DNA of 64,000 nucleotides. It comes from Tragulus kanchil (Eukaryota; Chordata; Mammalia; Artiodactyla; Tragulidae). The notes below the pieces were generated by a model, which worked only from the letters and a program-made list of their open reading frames with translations, made no database searches and was not told the origin of the DNA. Of this stretch, positions 46,155 through 58,033 are shown piece after piece. The stretch lies in NCBI GenBank assembly GCA_022376925.1, contig JAIOJX010000026.1, forward strand, positions 250,291,330-250,355,329, read 5' to 3'. The translations under genes and the position numbers were made by a program. Within the stretch, counting starts at the first letter, position 1. Each line of letters starts with the position of its first letter.

Positions 46155-48418
46155 CCATGCCTAGTCCACTCAAAGGCTAATCACCTGCCAGGGTTTATTC
46201 AGAGTTGCTAGGGTGGGTTCCCCTCCTACCCTTGCTACCCCCAATACCAGTTTTTGAGTCACATAATGGCAACATTTTGCTATAAAAATGCTAACTTCTC
46301 TTCTGTTGTGCTTCTGCTGTTATTCAAAAACAGCCAAATGGATGTTATTGAAATCCGGTCCCAAAAAAGGTTGAAATTGCTCCCCAGCTGGGCCTGAGAC
46401 CCTGTGTGCCAAATTTCAGCCTAAAGAGAATTCTTATATTTGAGTCACTGTGAGCTGCTGAAAATATGAGGTTTAGGGTGGAAATGCTAACAGACTCTTA
46501 ACTATCATTTTGCAAACCATGTGATTATAACATAATGCAAACCTCCTCTGGAGCAACTCTCTGGCAAAAGCAACAGAAACAAGACGTCTGGGCCCCCAAG
46601 TTCTGCCTTTACAAGCTTCTGCCAGGCTAGCAGCAGGAGGGGATGGCCTGACGGTGACACTGATGACCTTTCTGTTTTGCTGAGGTTAAAAGATAGGTCC
46701 CCTGGTGAATTTGTTAAATAACAGAAGTGTGTGCCACTCATTCCTTTACAGGGCTCCCTGGAACACGGGTTTATGGTCACCCTTGCTTGCTCTGGACGTG
46801 TATCGCCAACACGGTGCTTGGTTCCAACCAGACACGAATTGTTTGCCACCTCTAGTCCCATTGGCTTAGTCATACTTGCTCCCATTCCAACTTGGCAAAA
46901 ATGCCTGCACGGCTTGGCCACTTGCTTCTATCATCTGGCATTTAAACGTGGGCTGAATCTCTCCTCAGTAACGTCCAGGGCCACAAAGATGCTTTAGCTC
47001 CAGGCTTTGAACACATGTTCCAGGTGGCGAATGCACAACCATAGGTAGAGTTTCCATAACCTGGTCCATTCATGAACCCATCACCTGATGGAGAGGCGAT
47101 CAAAGCTTCTCAAGGACAGCTCCCCATCCCCAGAGTGGTCTTTCCAGAAGAGCCCCTCACCACACCTCCCACAACACACATCCTCCTCTAGGGGATATGG
47201 TGAAAACCTTGCTCCCAAAGCTCAGTTAGAATGTGGCTAATCTGTTTCTGCCACTTAGTGGCCAGTCTGCTTTGGGCATGTTTTAAACAGTTTTCCATGC
47301 CTAGTCCACTCAAAGGCTAATCACCTGCCAGGGTTTATTCAGAGTTGCTAGGGTGGGTTCCCCTCCTACCCTTGCTACCCCCAATACCAGTTTTTGAGTC
47401 ACATAATGGCAACATTTTGCTATAAAAATGCTAACTTCTCTTCTGTTGTGCTTCTGCTGTTATTCAAAAACAGCCAAATGGATGTTATTGAAATCCGGTC
47501 CCAAAAAAGGTTGAAATTGCTCCCCAGCTGGGCCTGAGACCCTGTGTGCCAAATTTCAGCCTAAAGAGAATTCTTATATTTGAGTCACTGTGAGCTGCTG
47601 AAAATATGAGGTTTAGGGTGGAAATGCTAACAGACTCTTAACTATCATTTTGCAAACCATGTGATTATAACACAATGCAAACCTCCTCTGGAGCAACTCT
47701 CTGGCAAAAGCAACAGAAACAAGACGTCTGGGCCCCCAAGTTCTGCCTTTACAAGCTTCTGCCAGGCTAGCAGCAGGAGGGGATGGCCTGACGGTGACAC
47801 TGATGACCTTTCTGTTTTGCTGAGGTTAAAAGATAGGTCCCCTGGTGAATTTGTTAAATAACAGAAGTGTGTGCCACTCATTCCTTTACAGGGCTCCCTG
47901 GAACACGGGTTTATGGTCACCCTTGCTTGCTCTGGACGTGTATCGCCAACACGGTGCTTGGTTCCAACCAGACACGAATTGTTTGCCACCTCTAGTCCCA
48001 TTGGCTTAGTCATACTTGCTCCCATTCCAACTTGGAAAAAATGCCTGCACGGCTTGGCCACTTGCTTCTATCATCTGGCATTTAAACGTGGGCTGAATCT
48101 CTCCTCAGTAACGTCCAGGGCCACAAAGATGCTTTAGCTCCAGGCTTTGAACACATGTTCCAGGTGGCGAATGCACAACCATAGGTAGAGTTTCCATAAC
48201 CTGGTCCATTCATGAACCCATCACCTGATGGAGAGGCGATCAAAGCTTCTCAAGGACAGCTCCCCATCCCCAGAGTGGTCTTTCCAGAAGAGCCCCTCAC
48301 CACACCTCCCACAACACACATCCTCCTCTAGGGGATATGGTGAAAACCTTGCTCCCAAAGCTCAGTTAGAATGTGGCTAATCTGTTTCTGCCACTTAGTG
48401 GCCAGTCTACTTTGGGCA
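46155..48418. repeat. Tandem duplication 14 (offset 1140)
   Basis: Copy A is 46155-47278 and copy B 47295-48418, with a 16-bp filler. I saw three or so substitutions and no indel: CATAATGC versus CACAATGC, TTGGCAAAAAT versus TTGGAAAAAAT, and GTCTGCTTT versus GTCTACTTT. A minus-strand frame of 138 codons is duplicated with it, but it lies in LTR-like sequence and has no family features. Confidence 0.95.
46510..46690. repeat. Possible LTR-like fragment
   Basis: TGTGATTATAACATAATGCA, ACCTCCTCTGGAGCAACTCT and the following bases are clearly related to 48983-49030. This suggests a dispersed, perhaps LTR-type, repeat. The name is not known to me. It is repeated at about 47650-47830. Confidence 0.4.
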
Positions 48419-48545
48419 GGACATTTAACTATACTGAGCCCTAGTTTATAGATCTATAAAATGGGGACAGCACCTGCCCTCTATTGAGTTGTAAGGACCA
48501 AAGCAGAATGTGAGAGTATTTCCTAAATTGCAATGCAGTATATAC
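48375..48545 (+). repeat. MIR SINE
   Basis: GTTTCTGCCACTTAGTGGCC, GGGCAGGACATTTAAC and TCTATAAAATGGGGACAGCA are the MIR core. Duplication 14 ends inside this element. Confidence 0.8.
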
Positions 48546-48982
48546 ATTTTTGGCAGTGTTGTTATCTCCAGAATCTCATTATAATGTCAAAGCTCTCAAT
48601 GAAAACTACGGTTTAAACCAATAGGAAAGGATTAAAAAGATCTGCTCCCATTTGAAATAGCAGGCCACAGGTTCTAAGAATCAGTATTTATCAGATGTGT
48701 CAGATTAATATAGGCTCAGTTCTCTGTTAGAGAATACAGAGGATACACAGAAAGTGGAGACATAATTGCTAACTTTAAGAATATAATTTAGCAAAAAAAA
48801 TAAGATATTTGACAATTAGTGATAGATATTCCAGATATAGTACCAGTTCAGAAGTGAAGAGGAGTGAGGAAGGCTAGAGAAATAAGGGTGGCTTCACAGG
48901 AGATTCTATTGTTTGTGTTCATCAAGATCCCTTCTTGAGTGAATTTGTAGTTTTAGCGGGTTTGCCAGTCACAGGACAATGG
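48546..48982. other. Non-coding gap
   Basis: No gene. A weak L2-like block is possible around 48690-48800 (TAGAGAATACAGAGGATACA). Confidence 0.45.
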
Positions 48983-49275
48983 TGTGATTATAACATAACG
49001 TAAACTTCCTCTAAACCAACTCTCTGGCTACAGATGAGTGCTTAGGCCCCAGTCTTGACTACCACAGCAGCCCATCCTTCTAGCTGGGATGGCTGAACAT
49101 GGGAATGGCAGGTGACCCAAACCAGGCCAACGAAAAATCTCTCCCAAGGTATTACAGTCTTCAGTAGAAGATAGCATTTAAGGTGAGGGCTTTAGCCACT
49201 TCAGTGAGTTACTCACTTTTCCTGGGTCTCTCCCATGTATATATGCTATTAAACTTTTACTTGATTTCTTCTGTT
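48983..49275 (+). repeat. Possible LTR with ATTAAA signal
   Basis: The left part is related to the stretch at 46520. The right end reads GGGTCTCTCCCATGTATATA then GCTATTAAACTTTTACTTGA, which looks like the R region of an LTR with a polyadenylation signal. The subfamily is unknown to me. From 49059 on it is repeated by duplication 15. Confidence 0.45.
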
Positions 49276-51269
49276 AAAAAATTCAAGTTACCAAAGGAGC
49301 CAGAGAAGGATAACATATCAGTGGTATGCTGCAAGTAGCTCACGCACAGTAGGCTCATCTCTCCCCAGTTCCTGTGTGCTCACATCATGCAATAGCTTGA
49401 AGCTGGCCATCATGGGAATGTTTATGCCACGGAAATGGAAATACCTTAAAATCAGGTCTTTTTTTCCCTCCTTAGAGACCCTCCCTAATAAATGGTATTA
49501 ACTATTTACCAGATACAATTGAATAACATTTTTATAAATACTAAACATTTTTAAACACAATATACCACAGCAACCATATAAAGATAAGTATTTGGTATGA
49601 GAAACATCACATTCAGGATACTGACTATTTCTTGAGAGAATGGAAAGGAATGTGATTAGGGAGAGATACACAAAGGCTTCAGCTGATGTTTATTTCTCCA
49701 ACTGCAGAGCATGTATGTGAGTGTTAGTTACTTTATGCTCTATATTTTGTGTTTTTCTGAAATATGTAGTAAATCGACGAGATATGGAAGCCAGTATTCC
49801 CATACAATATAGGAGCTTGGATAAAGCAGGGTGAGGCACCACACTTAACCTCTGTCCTTGAGCCATTCTGCCTGTTGGGCAATGGTAAGATCTGTGGCTC
49901 TTACATTTGGTGACTGGGTAGACCAGAACAATCTGCAGTATCTCTGGGGCTGCACGCAACTGCCACATTTGATTCTGAGGTTTCGAAAGAAAGAGGGAGT
50001 AAATAGCACAACAAAGAGGTAGGATGATCTCAGGGGGCTCTTTCAGGTGGTTAGCATGATCATTTCTGGATGACTCTAGCTCCATCTCACTGACCTGCAC
50101 AGGCCACCCACGAGGCTGGGGGTATATTTGGTTACAGGCTGCCAACACAGTTTGTAGTGTTTAGCTACCACAGCAGCCCATCCTTCTAGCTGGGATGGCT
50201 GAACATGGGAATGGCAGGTGACCCAAACCAGGCCAACGAAAAATCTCTCCCAAGGTATTACAGTCTTCAGTAGAAGATAGCATTTAAGGTGAGGGCTTTA
50301 GCCACTTCAGTGAGTTACTCACTTTTCCTGGGTCTCTCCCATGTATATATGCTATTAAACTTTTACTTGATTTCTTCTGTTAAAAAATTCAAGTTACCAA
50401 AGGAGCCAGAGAAGGATAACATATCAGTGGTATGCTGCAAGTAGCTCACGCACAGTAGGCTCATCTCTCCCCAGTTCCTGTGTGCTCACATCATGCAATA
50501 GCTTGAAGCTGGCCATCATGGGAATGTTTATGCCACGGAAATGGAAATACCTTAAAATCAGGTCTTTTTTTCCCTCCTTAGAGACCCTCCCTAATAAATG
50601 GTATTAACTATTTACCAGATACAATTGAATAACATTTTTATAAATACTAAACATTTTTAAACACAATATACCACAGCAACCATATAAAGATAAGTATTTG
50701 GTATGAGAAACATCACATTCAGGATACTGACTATTTCTTGAGAGAATGGAAAGGAATGTGATTAGGGAGAGATACACAAAGGCTTCAGCTGATGTTTATT
50801 TCTCCAACTGCAGAGCATGTATGTGAGTGTTAGTTACTTTATGCTCTATATTTTGTGTTTTTCTGAAATATGTAGTAAATCGACGAGATATGGAAGCCAG
50901 TATTCCCATACAATATAGGAGCTTGGATAAAGCAGGGTGAGGCACCACACTTAACCTCTGTCCTTGAGCCATTCTGCCTGTTGGGCAATGGTAAGATCTG
51001 TGGCTCTTACATTTGGTGACTGGGTAGACCAGAACAATCTGCAGTATCTCTGGGGCTGCACGCAACTGCCACATTTGATTCTGAGGTTTCGAAAGAAAGA
51101 GGGAGTAAATAGCACAACAAAGAGGTAGGATGATCTCAGGGGGCTCTTTCAGGTGGTTAGCATGATCATTTCTGGATGACTCTAGCTCCATCTCACTGAC
51201 CTGCACAGGCCACCCACGAGGCTGGGGGTATATTTGGTTACAGGCTGCCAACACAGTTTGTAGTGTTTA
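49059..51269. repeat. Tandem duplication 15 (offset 1106)
   Basis: Copy A is 49059-50163 and copy B 50165-51269, with one base between. I found no difference between the copies. A 152-codon minus-strand frame is present in both (49690-50148 and 50796-51254). It has no recognisable family features and I do not regard it as a gene. Confidence 0.97.
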
Positions 51270-53313
51270 CGTGCTTGTTTCTAGTCAACCTGGGTGATAA
51301 AAGAACTTGGGCTCTTCTAGCAAGGGGCACGTGTAGGAAATGTTGAGGGTAGATTCACAGCAAACACAGGTCAGGAGATGCTAGGAGGGGTGACTGGCAC
51401 TGGGGGAAAATGTCTTCGCATTTCTATTTGGATTTCTGACTTGTTTTCATTCCTCGATGAGGTGGACTGAAGTGTCTATTTTAGCTCCATTCCCCCTTGC
51501 TCTGGAAAGCAAGTTAATGAAGCATTTACAGGCTGATCTGGATTTTGTTCCTCACCCTGACCTCCCTCCTCTCCTTCTCGTTTAGTGACACTTACAGTTT
51601 GCTAAACACACCATGCTGTTTTTGCACATGCTGTTCTTCCTGCCTGGAATCCACTACCCCACCCACAGTCCTTCTCTTTCTTTAAGCTCCTCCTGTGGGA
51701 GAACTTTCCTCCCACCCCTCCACATGCGCAGAGGTGATCTCTGTCTCCTCCGGCCCTGCTCTTCCTAGGACACTCCTCCATCATTTTTCTTTGCACAGAG
51801 CAAGACGGCTACTGCTCATAGGTCCAGCTCCCCTGCCGTAGGGTTCAGCTCCTTTTTGACAAGGATCCTGTGTTACTTAACTTTTCATTCCCAGGGTTTA
51901 GCATCCTCCCTTTTACTCTATCTGTTCTCTTTAAAATTGTCTGCTAACACTCATGCAGAATTTAGCTGAAAGCAAAGAAGCAAGGCCAAGCGGGGTGGAA
52001 TACACCAAAGACAAGGAAACAAACACTAGTTGGCACAAAGTCCTAATGCCATTCATTTGTGGAACTTCACTTGTCCTAGTGCAGTTTGTGGAAAAGAAAC
52101 CACCCAGGACACAAAGGCTGCAGGTAGGCAGAAGGCAGGGGTGCAGGGATGGTAACAAATCTCCTGGTACCTGTCCTTCCCCTTCCTCTGTGAACTTCCT
52201 CTGCTCCTTTTCTCTGTCCCTGACCTGGTACAACAAAGAGGTAGGGCTACTTTCAGGTGGTTAGCATGATCATTTCTGAGCTCTACCCACAGGCCACCCA
52301 CGAGGCTGGGGGTATATTTGGTTACAGGCTGCCAACACAGTTTGTAGTGTTTACGTGCTTGTTTCTAGTCAACCTGGGTGATAAAAGAACTTGGGCTCTT
52401 CTAGCAAGGGGCACGTGTAGGAAATGTTGAGGGTAGATTCACAGCAAACACAGGTCAGGAGATGCTAGGAGGGGTGACTGGCACTGGGGGAAAATGTCTT
52501 CGCATTTCTATTTGGATTTCTGACTTGTTTTCATTCCTCGATGAGGTGGACTGAAGTGTCTATTTTAGCTCCATTCCCCCTTGCTCTGGAAAGCAAGTTA
52601 ATGAAGCATTTACAGGCTGATCTGGATTTTGTTCCTCACCCTGACCTCCCTCCTCTCCTTCTCGTTTAGTGACACTTACAGTTTGCTAAACACACCATGC
52701 TGTTTTTGCACATGCTGTTCTTCCTGCCTGGAATCCACTACCCCACCCACAGTCCTTCTCTTTCTTTAAGCTCCTCCTGTGGGAGAACTTTCCTCCCACC
52801 CCTCCACATGCGCAGAGGTGATCTCTGTCTCCTCCGGCCCTGCTCTTCCTAGGACACTCCTCCATCATTTTTCTTTGCACAGAGCAAGACGGCTACTGCT
52901 CATAGGTCCAGCTCCCCTGCCGTAGGGTTCAGCTCCTTTTTGACAAGGATCCTGTGTTACTTAACTTTTCATTCCCAGGGTTTAGCATCCTCCCTTTTAC
53001 TCTATCTGTTCTCTTTAAAATTGTCTGCTAACACTCATGCAGAATTTAGCTGAAAGCAAAGAAGCAAGGCCAAGCGGGGTGGAATACACCAAAGACAAGG
53101 AAACAAACACTAGTTGGCACAAAGTCCTAATGCCATTCATTTGTGGAACTTCACTTGTCCTAGTGCAGTTTGTGGAAAAGAAACCACCCAGGACACAAAG
53201 GCTGCAGGTAGGCAGAAGGCAGGGGTGCAGGGATGGTAACAAATCTCCTGGTACCTGTCCTTCCCCTTCCTCTGTGAACTTCCTCTGCTCCTTTTCTCTG
53301 TCCCTGACCTGGT
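51113..53313. repeat. Tandem duplication 16 (offset 1084 in the body)
   Basis: Copy A is 51113-52229 and copy B about 52229-53313. The first 65 bases of copy B are damaged by two deletions (after GAGGTAGG and after ATTTCTG). From AGGCCACCC on the copies are identical by eye. Copy A begins inside copy B of duplication 15, so the edge sequence occurs three times. Confidence 0.95.
51500..51910 (+). repeat. L2 LINE 3'-end
   Basis: The order TTTTTGCACATGCTGTTCTT, CCTGCCTGGAATCCACTACC, AAGCTCCTCC, then TTTTTGACAAGGATCCTGTG and CATTCCCAGGGTTTAGCATC matches the L2 3' end. It is repeated at about 52584-52995. Confidence 0.8.
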
Positions 53314-55299
53314 CTGGAATCTCCAGAATTGTTGTCAATAGCTAGCTATTTCATGCATGTTATGTTCTGAATACAACACTAGTAGGTTCCACTAATTAAT
53401 TAAATTGTACTTCATAGACTTGGAGTCAGGTCTCTTGAATACAAGATGCAAATTTATGCAACATATGCAAATCACTCATGTTCTCAAATTCCATGAACAA
53501 AATCTGGTAGCCTTGAGATAAAAAAGCCCCTGCCAAGCATCATCTCTTCTAATTATTGCTTAATTCTACCCCACCCCCACCTCCCTTTAACATTGAACTA
53601 ACACTTTCAGGCTTGGCAGGAACTAGTAGACATACAATGAGGATCAGTTATAAACAGGAAGTTCCTTAAGGGCAAAGACCCTGTAAACTATTTATTTTAT
53701 GTTCTCCAGGGGCTCCTAATATACTACTGAGCACACACAGTCTTGCACATTACTCTCTACCACCAGTTCTGACTACTAAATCAGGGATGATGCAGATAAA
53801 CAAAAGTCAGGAGCTCTGTTAGCTCTGCAAAGCATGGTACTTAAATGTAGGAGCAAGGAGATGGTGACTTGCCCTGTTGAATACATGTGGCTAGAGGAAT
53901 TCAAGCTAATTAAACTTAAATAAAATGTTCAAGTTCAGTTCTCAGAACAGCCACATTTTAAGGGTCTAGTAGTTATGTGTGACCAGTGACTTACTGGACA
54001 GCACAGATATGGATCATCTCCATCATCACAGAAAGTTCTGTCAGATAATACTAATCAAGATCCTTGCTTCTCAAAGTGTGGTCCTCTGACCAGCAGTATG
54101 GTATTTTCTGGGAGTTTCTTGGAAATGTGGGTTTTCAGGCCCTACCTCAGGTTCACTGCATCAAAATCTGCAAAAAATTTCACAGCACAGAAGCAAGGCC
54201 AAGCGGGGTGGAATACACCAAAGACAAGGAAACAAACACTAGTTGGCACAAAGTCCTAATGCCATTCATTTGTGGAACTTCACTTGTCCTAGTGCAGTTT
54301 GTGGAAAAGAAACCACCCAGGACACAAAGGCTGCAGGTAGGCAGAAGGCAGGGGTGCAGGGATGGTAACAAATCTCCTGGTACCTGTCCTTCCCCTTCCT
54401 CTGTGAACTTCCTCTGCTCCTTTTCTCTGTCCCTGACCTGGTCTGGAATCTCCAGAATTGTTGTCAATAGCTAGCTATTTCATGCATGTTATGTTCTGAA
54501 TACAACACTAGTAGGTTCCACTAATTAATTAAATTGTACTTCATAGACTTGGAGTCAGGTCTCTTGAATACAAGATGCAAATTTATGCAACATATGCAAA
54601 TCACTCATGTTCTCAAATTCCATGAACAAAATCTGGTAGCCTTGAGATAAAAAAGCCCCTGCCAAGCATCATCTCTTCTAATTATTGCTTAATTCTACCC
54701 CACCCCCACCTCCCTTTAACATTGAACTAACACTTTCAGGCTTGGCAGGAACTAGTAGACATACAATGAGGATCAGTTATAAACAGGAAGTTCCTTAAGG
54801 GCAAAGACCCTGTAAACTATTTATTTTATGTTCTCCAGGGGCTCCTAATATACTACTGAGCACACACAGTCTTGCACATTACTCTACCACCAGTTCTGAC
54901 TACTAAATCAGGGATGATGCAGATAAACAAAATTCAGGAGCTCTGTTAGCTCTGCAAAGCATGGTACTTAAATGTAGGAGCAAGGAGATGGTGACTTGCC
55001 CTGTTGAATACATGTGGCTAGAGGAATTCAAGTTAATTAAACTTAAATAAAATGTTCAAGTTCAGTTCTCAGAACAGCCACATTTTAAGGGTCTAGTAGT
55101 TATGTGTGACCAGTGACTTACTGGACAGCACAGATATGGATCATCTCCATCATCACAGAAAGTTCTGTCAGATAATACTAATCAAGATCCTTGCTTCTCA
55201 AAGTGTGGTCCTCTGACCAGCAGTATGGTATTTTCTGGGAGTTTCTTGGAAATGTGGGTTTTCAGGCCCTACCTCAGGTTCACTGCATCAAAATCTGCA
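53061..55299. repeat. Tandem duplication 17 (offset about 1127-1129)
   Basis: Copy A is 53061-54172 and copy B 54190-55299, with a 17-bp filler. Copy A begins in copy B of duplication 16, so about 250 bp occur three times (51977-52229, 53061-53313, 54190-54442). Differences: ACTCTCTACC versus ACTCTACC, AAAGTCAGG versus AAATTCAGG, and AAGCTAATT versus AAGTTAATT. Confidence 0.95.
53655..53750 (+). repeat. L2 3'-terminal fragment
   Basis: AAGGGCAAAGACCCTGTAAA and the following CTCCAGGGGCTCCTAATATA resemble the L2 tail ('agggcagggaccttgtct', 'tccccagcgcctagaacag'). It is repeated at about 54789-54880. Confidence 0.5.
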
Positions 55300-55345
55300 T
55301 TTTAACAAAGTTCCCAATTCAGTCACACGCACATTGGAGTGCAAG
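55191..55345 (-). repeat. MER5A-type hAT fossil
   Basis: TTGCTTCTCAAAGTGTGGTC, CTCTGACCAGCAGTATGG, and later CATTTTAACAAAGTTCCC are the reverse complement of MER5A, diverged. The left part is repeated at about 54064-54172, where duplication 17 cuts it off. Confidence 0.75.
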
Positions 55346-55372
55346 GCATCAGTCCACATCTAGAATAGAAAT

Positions 55373-56016
55373 CAGGGGTTCTCAGATTTTAGTGTGCAAA
55401 AGAATCATCTGGACGACTGTTTAAACAGGTTACTGGGCAGCAATATAAGAGTTTTTGATTCAGTTGGTGTATTAGTTTCTTAGGGTGACTGCAACAAAGG
55501 CCTACAAATCAGATCGTTTAAAACAAGAGAAATTATTCTCTTTCTCATTTCTGGGGCTGATAAGCCTGAAGTCAGTGTTGGCAAGGCTGTGCTCCCTCTG
55601 AAACCATTCTTCAGGAGGAAAGGAGTCTTTCTCGCCTCTTCCTAGCTTCCAGTGGCTCACTGGCCATTTTTGGTCGGCTTGAAGCCTCATAACTTTGATC
55701 CCCACCTCCATCATCATATGGCATTCTCCTCCTGTGTGTCTGTGCCTGTCTCTTCTTCTAAGAATACCAGTCCCTGCTGGGACACATTAAGGCCTTATCC
55801 TGCTCCCGCATGACTTCAACCTAGCTAATTACATTTTCAATGGCCCTACTTTACATTATGATGTACTAGGGCGTTAAGACTTCAACATATCTTTTTGGTG
55901 GAAGGACACAATTTAATCCATAACAAGGAGTCGAGGGTGAAATCTGATAACGTGTATTTCTAACAGCCTCCCAGGTGATGTTGATGCTGCTCAGGGGCCA
56001 CACTTTGAAAACCACA
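55373..56016 (+). repeat. MER5A-type hAT fossil split by an LTR
   Basis: CAGGGGTTCTCAGATTTTAG begins the element at 55373. Its right half resumes at 55926 and ends with GGGGCCACACTTTGAAAACC near 56010. The two halves fit one MER5A consensus when 55468-55925 is removed. Confidence 0.8.
55468..55925 (+). repeat. MLT1-type MaLR solo LTR
   Basis: TGTATTAGTTTCTTAGGGTG at the left, TGTGCTCCCTCTGAAAC in the middle, and ACTTCAACATATCTTTTTGG then CACAATTTAATCCATAACA at the right are typical of MLT1 LTRs of the ERVL-MaLR group. No internal retroviral sequence is present. It interrupts a MER5A element, so it inserted later. I did not find an exact target-site duplication. Confidence 0.8.
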
Positions 56017-58033
56017 GGCTAAAGTATCTACAAAACAAAACAAAACTACATAGAATGAAACGTTGGATCACGTTATAAAATCAACTGTGTTCCACTTTCC
56101 AAATGTGCAGAATTCCATTTTAAAGCACATTTCAAAGACTGCCATCAGGCCTGTGCATGAATACTTCTAGTGACAGGGTTCTCATTACCAGCAGAACAGC
56201 CTTCTCCACAGCTATGCCTGTGAAAAGTCACACCCTTGGAACTCCCTGACTATCTGATATATCTAGGTATATCTAGATTTCTGATGGCAACTGAATGTCT
56301 CAATACTGAACTCTACATTTCCTCTTTGACAGTATGCCCGGAATCCTCTAGATTCTGGCTTGCTCCTAAGGTCACATTTGCTGAAGTTTTTAGGAGTGAT
56401 AATTGTGCCTCCCATTGGTTATGAATTAACTAGAAATAGACACAGGAGTCCAACTGATGATGATCAAATGGCCAGGTTTATTTCCAGTAAATATTCAAGG
56501 GAGAGTACAACCTAGACCTTGACCATAATCAGCTTCCTACTAAGCCCTATTTAACTGAATGCATGTGACACAGTCAGATACAGAGAAGCAGGACGACTAA
56601 ATCTACATCACCATGTAGGACTTTAAGAGTAGGTGTTATAGGTACTATCACAAAAAGAAAGGTACCATCATTAGGAGAAGGCAGGTTTTCCTGAAATAGA
56701 AAAGTCAGCTACCTAGGTTCTCTTCCCCTAAAGCTAGCCACCCAGTAAGAACTTCCTTCTCTTCTGACCAAATTTAATGTCTTTGCATTCATCTCTACTA
56801 TCTTTCTCCTTTCAAAAAGAGCCTGAAGTTATTTTAAAAAAAGCCCCTCTCTTTCATCTTGTCTAAACGTCTCAGGAAGCTGATCTTATTCTCAGCTCAA
56901 GCCAGTCAGAGAAAATCTAATTCCCTTGCTAATTACATTTTCAATGGCCCTACTTTACATTATGATGTACTAGGGCGTTAAGACTTCAACATATCTTTTT
57001 GGTGGAAGGACACAATTTAATCCATAACAAGGAGTCGAGGGTGAAATCTGATAACGTGTATTTCTAACAGCCTCCCAGGTGATGTTGATGCTGCTCAGGG
57101 GCCACACTTTGAAAACCACAGGCTAAAGTATCTACAAAACAAAACAAAACTACATAGAATGAAACGTTGGATCACGTTATAAAATCAACTGTGTTCCACT
57201 TTCCAAATGTGCAGAATTCCATTTTAAAGCACATTTCAAAGACTGCCATCAGGCCTGTGCATGAATACTTCTAGTGACAGGGTTCTCATTACCAGCAGAA
57301 CAGCCTTCTCCACAGCTATGCCTGTGAAAAGTCACACCCTTGGAACTCCCTGACTATCTGATATATCTAGGTATATCTAGATTTCTGATGGCAACTGAAT
57401 GTCTCAATACTGAACTCTACATTTCCTCTTTGACAGTATGCCCGGAATCCTCTAGATTCTGGCTTGCTCCTAAGGTCACATTTGCTGAAGTTTTTAGGAG
57501 TGATAATTGTGCCTTCCATTGGTTATGAATTAACTAGAAATAGACACAGGAGTCCAACTGATGATGATCAAATGGCCAGGTTTATTTCCAGTAAATATTC
57601 AAGGGAGAGTACAACCTAGACCTTGACCATAATCAGCTTCCTACTAAGCCCTATTTAACTGAATGCATGTGACACAGTCAGATACAGAGAAGCAGGACGA
57701 CTAAATCTACATCACCATGTAGGACTTTAAGAGTAGGTGTTATAGGTACTATCACAAAAAGAAAGGTACCATCATTAGGAGAAGGCAGGTTTTCCTGAAA
57801 TAGAAAAGTCAGCTACCTAGGTTCTCTTCCCCTAAAGCTAGCCACCCAGTAAGAACTTCCTTCTCTTCTGACCAAATTTAATGTCTTTGCATTCATCTCT
57901 ACTATCTTTCTCCTTTCAAAAAGAGCCTGAAGTTATTTTAAAAAAAGCCCCTCTCTTTCATCTTGTCTAAACGTCTCAGGAAGCTGATCTTATTCTCAGC
58001 TCAAGCCAGTCAGAGAAAATCTAATTCCCTTGC
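55824..58033. repeat. Tandem duplication 18 (offset 1104)
   Basis: Copy A is 55824-56929 and copy B 56928-58033, joined with GC shared. The one difference seen is GCCTCCCATTGG versus GCCTTCCATTGG. The left edge lies inside the MLT1 LTR, so copy B carries a 98-bp piece of LTR and the right half of MER5A without the rest. Confidence 0.97.

Noticed and set aside
46505..48061. Duplicated 138-codon minus-strand frame
   Set aside because: It lies in sequence that looks LTR-derived, has no retroviral or cellular domain that I recognise, and is doubled only because of duplication 14.
49690..51254. Duplicated 152-codon minus-strand frame
   Set aside because: Perfect identity reflects duplication 15, not selection. 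No domain, signal peptide or splice context is seen.
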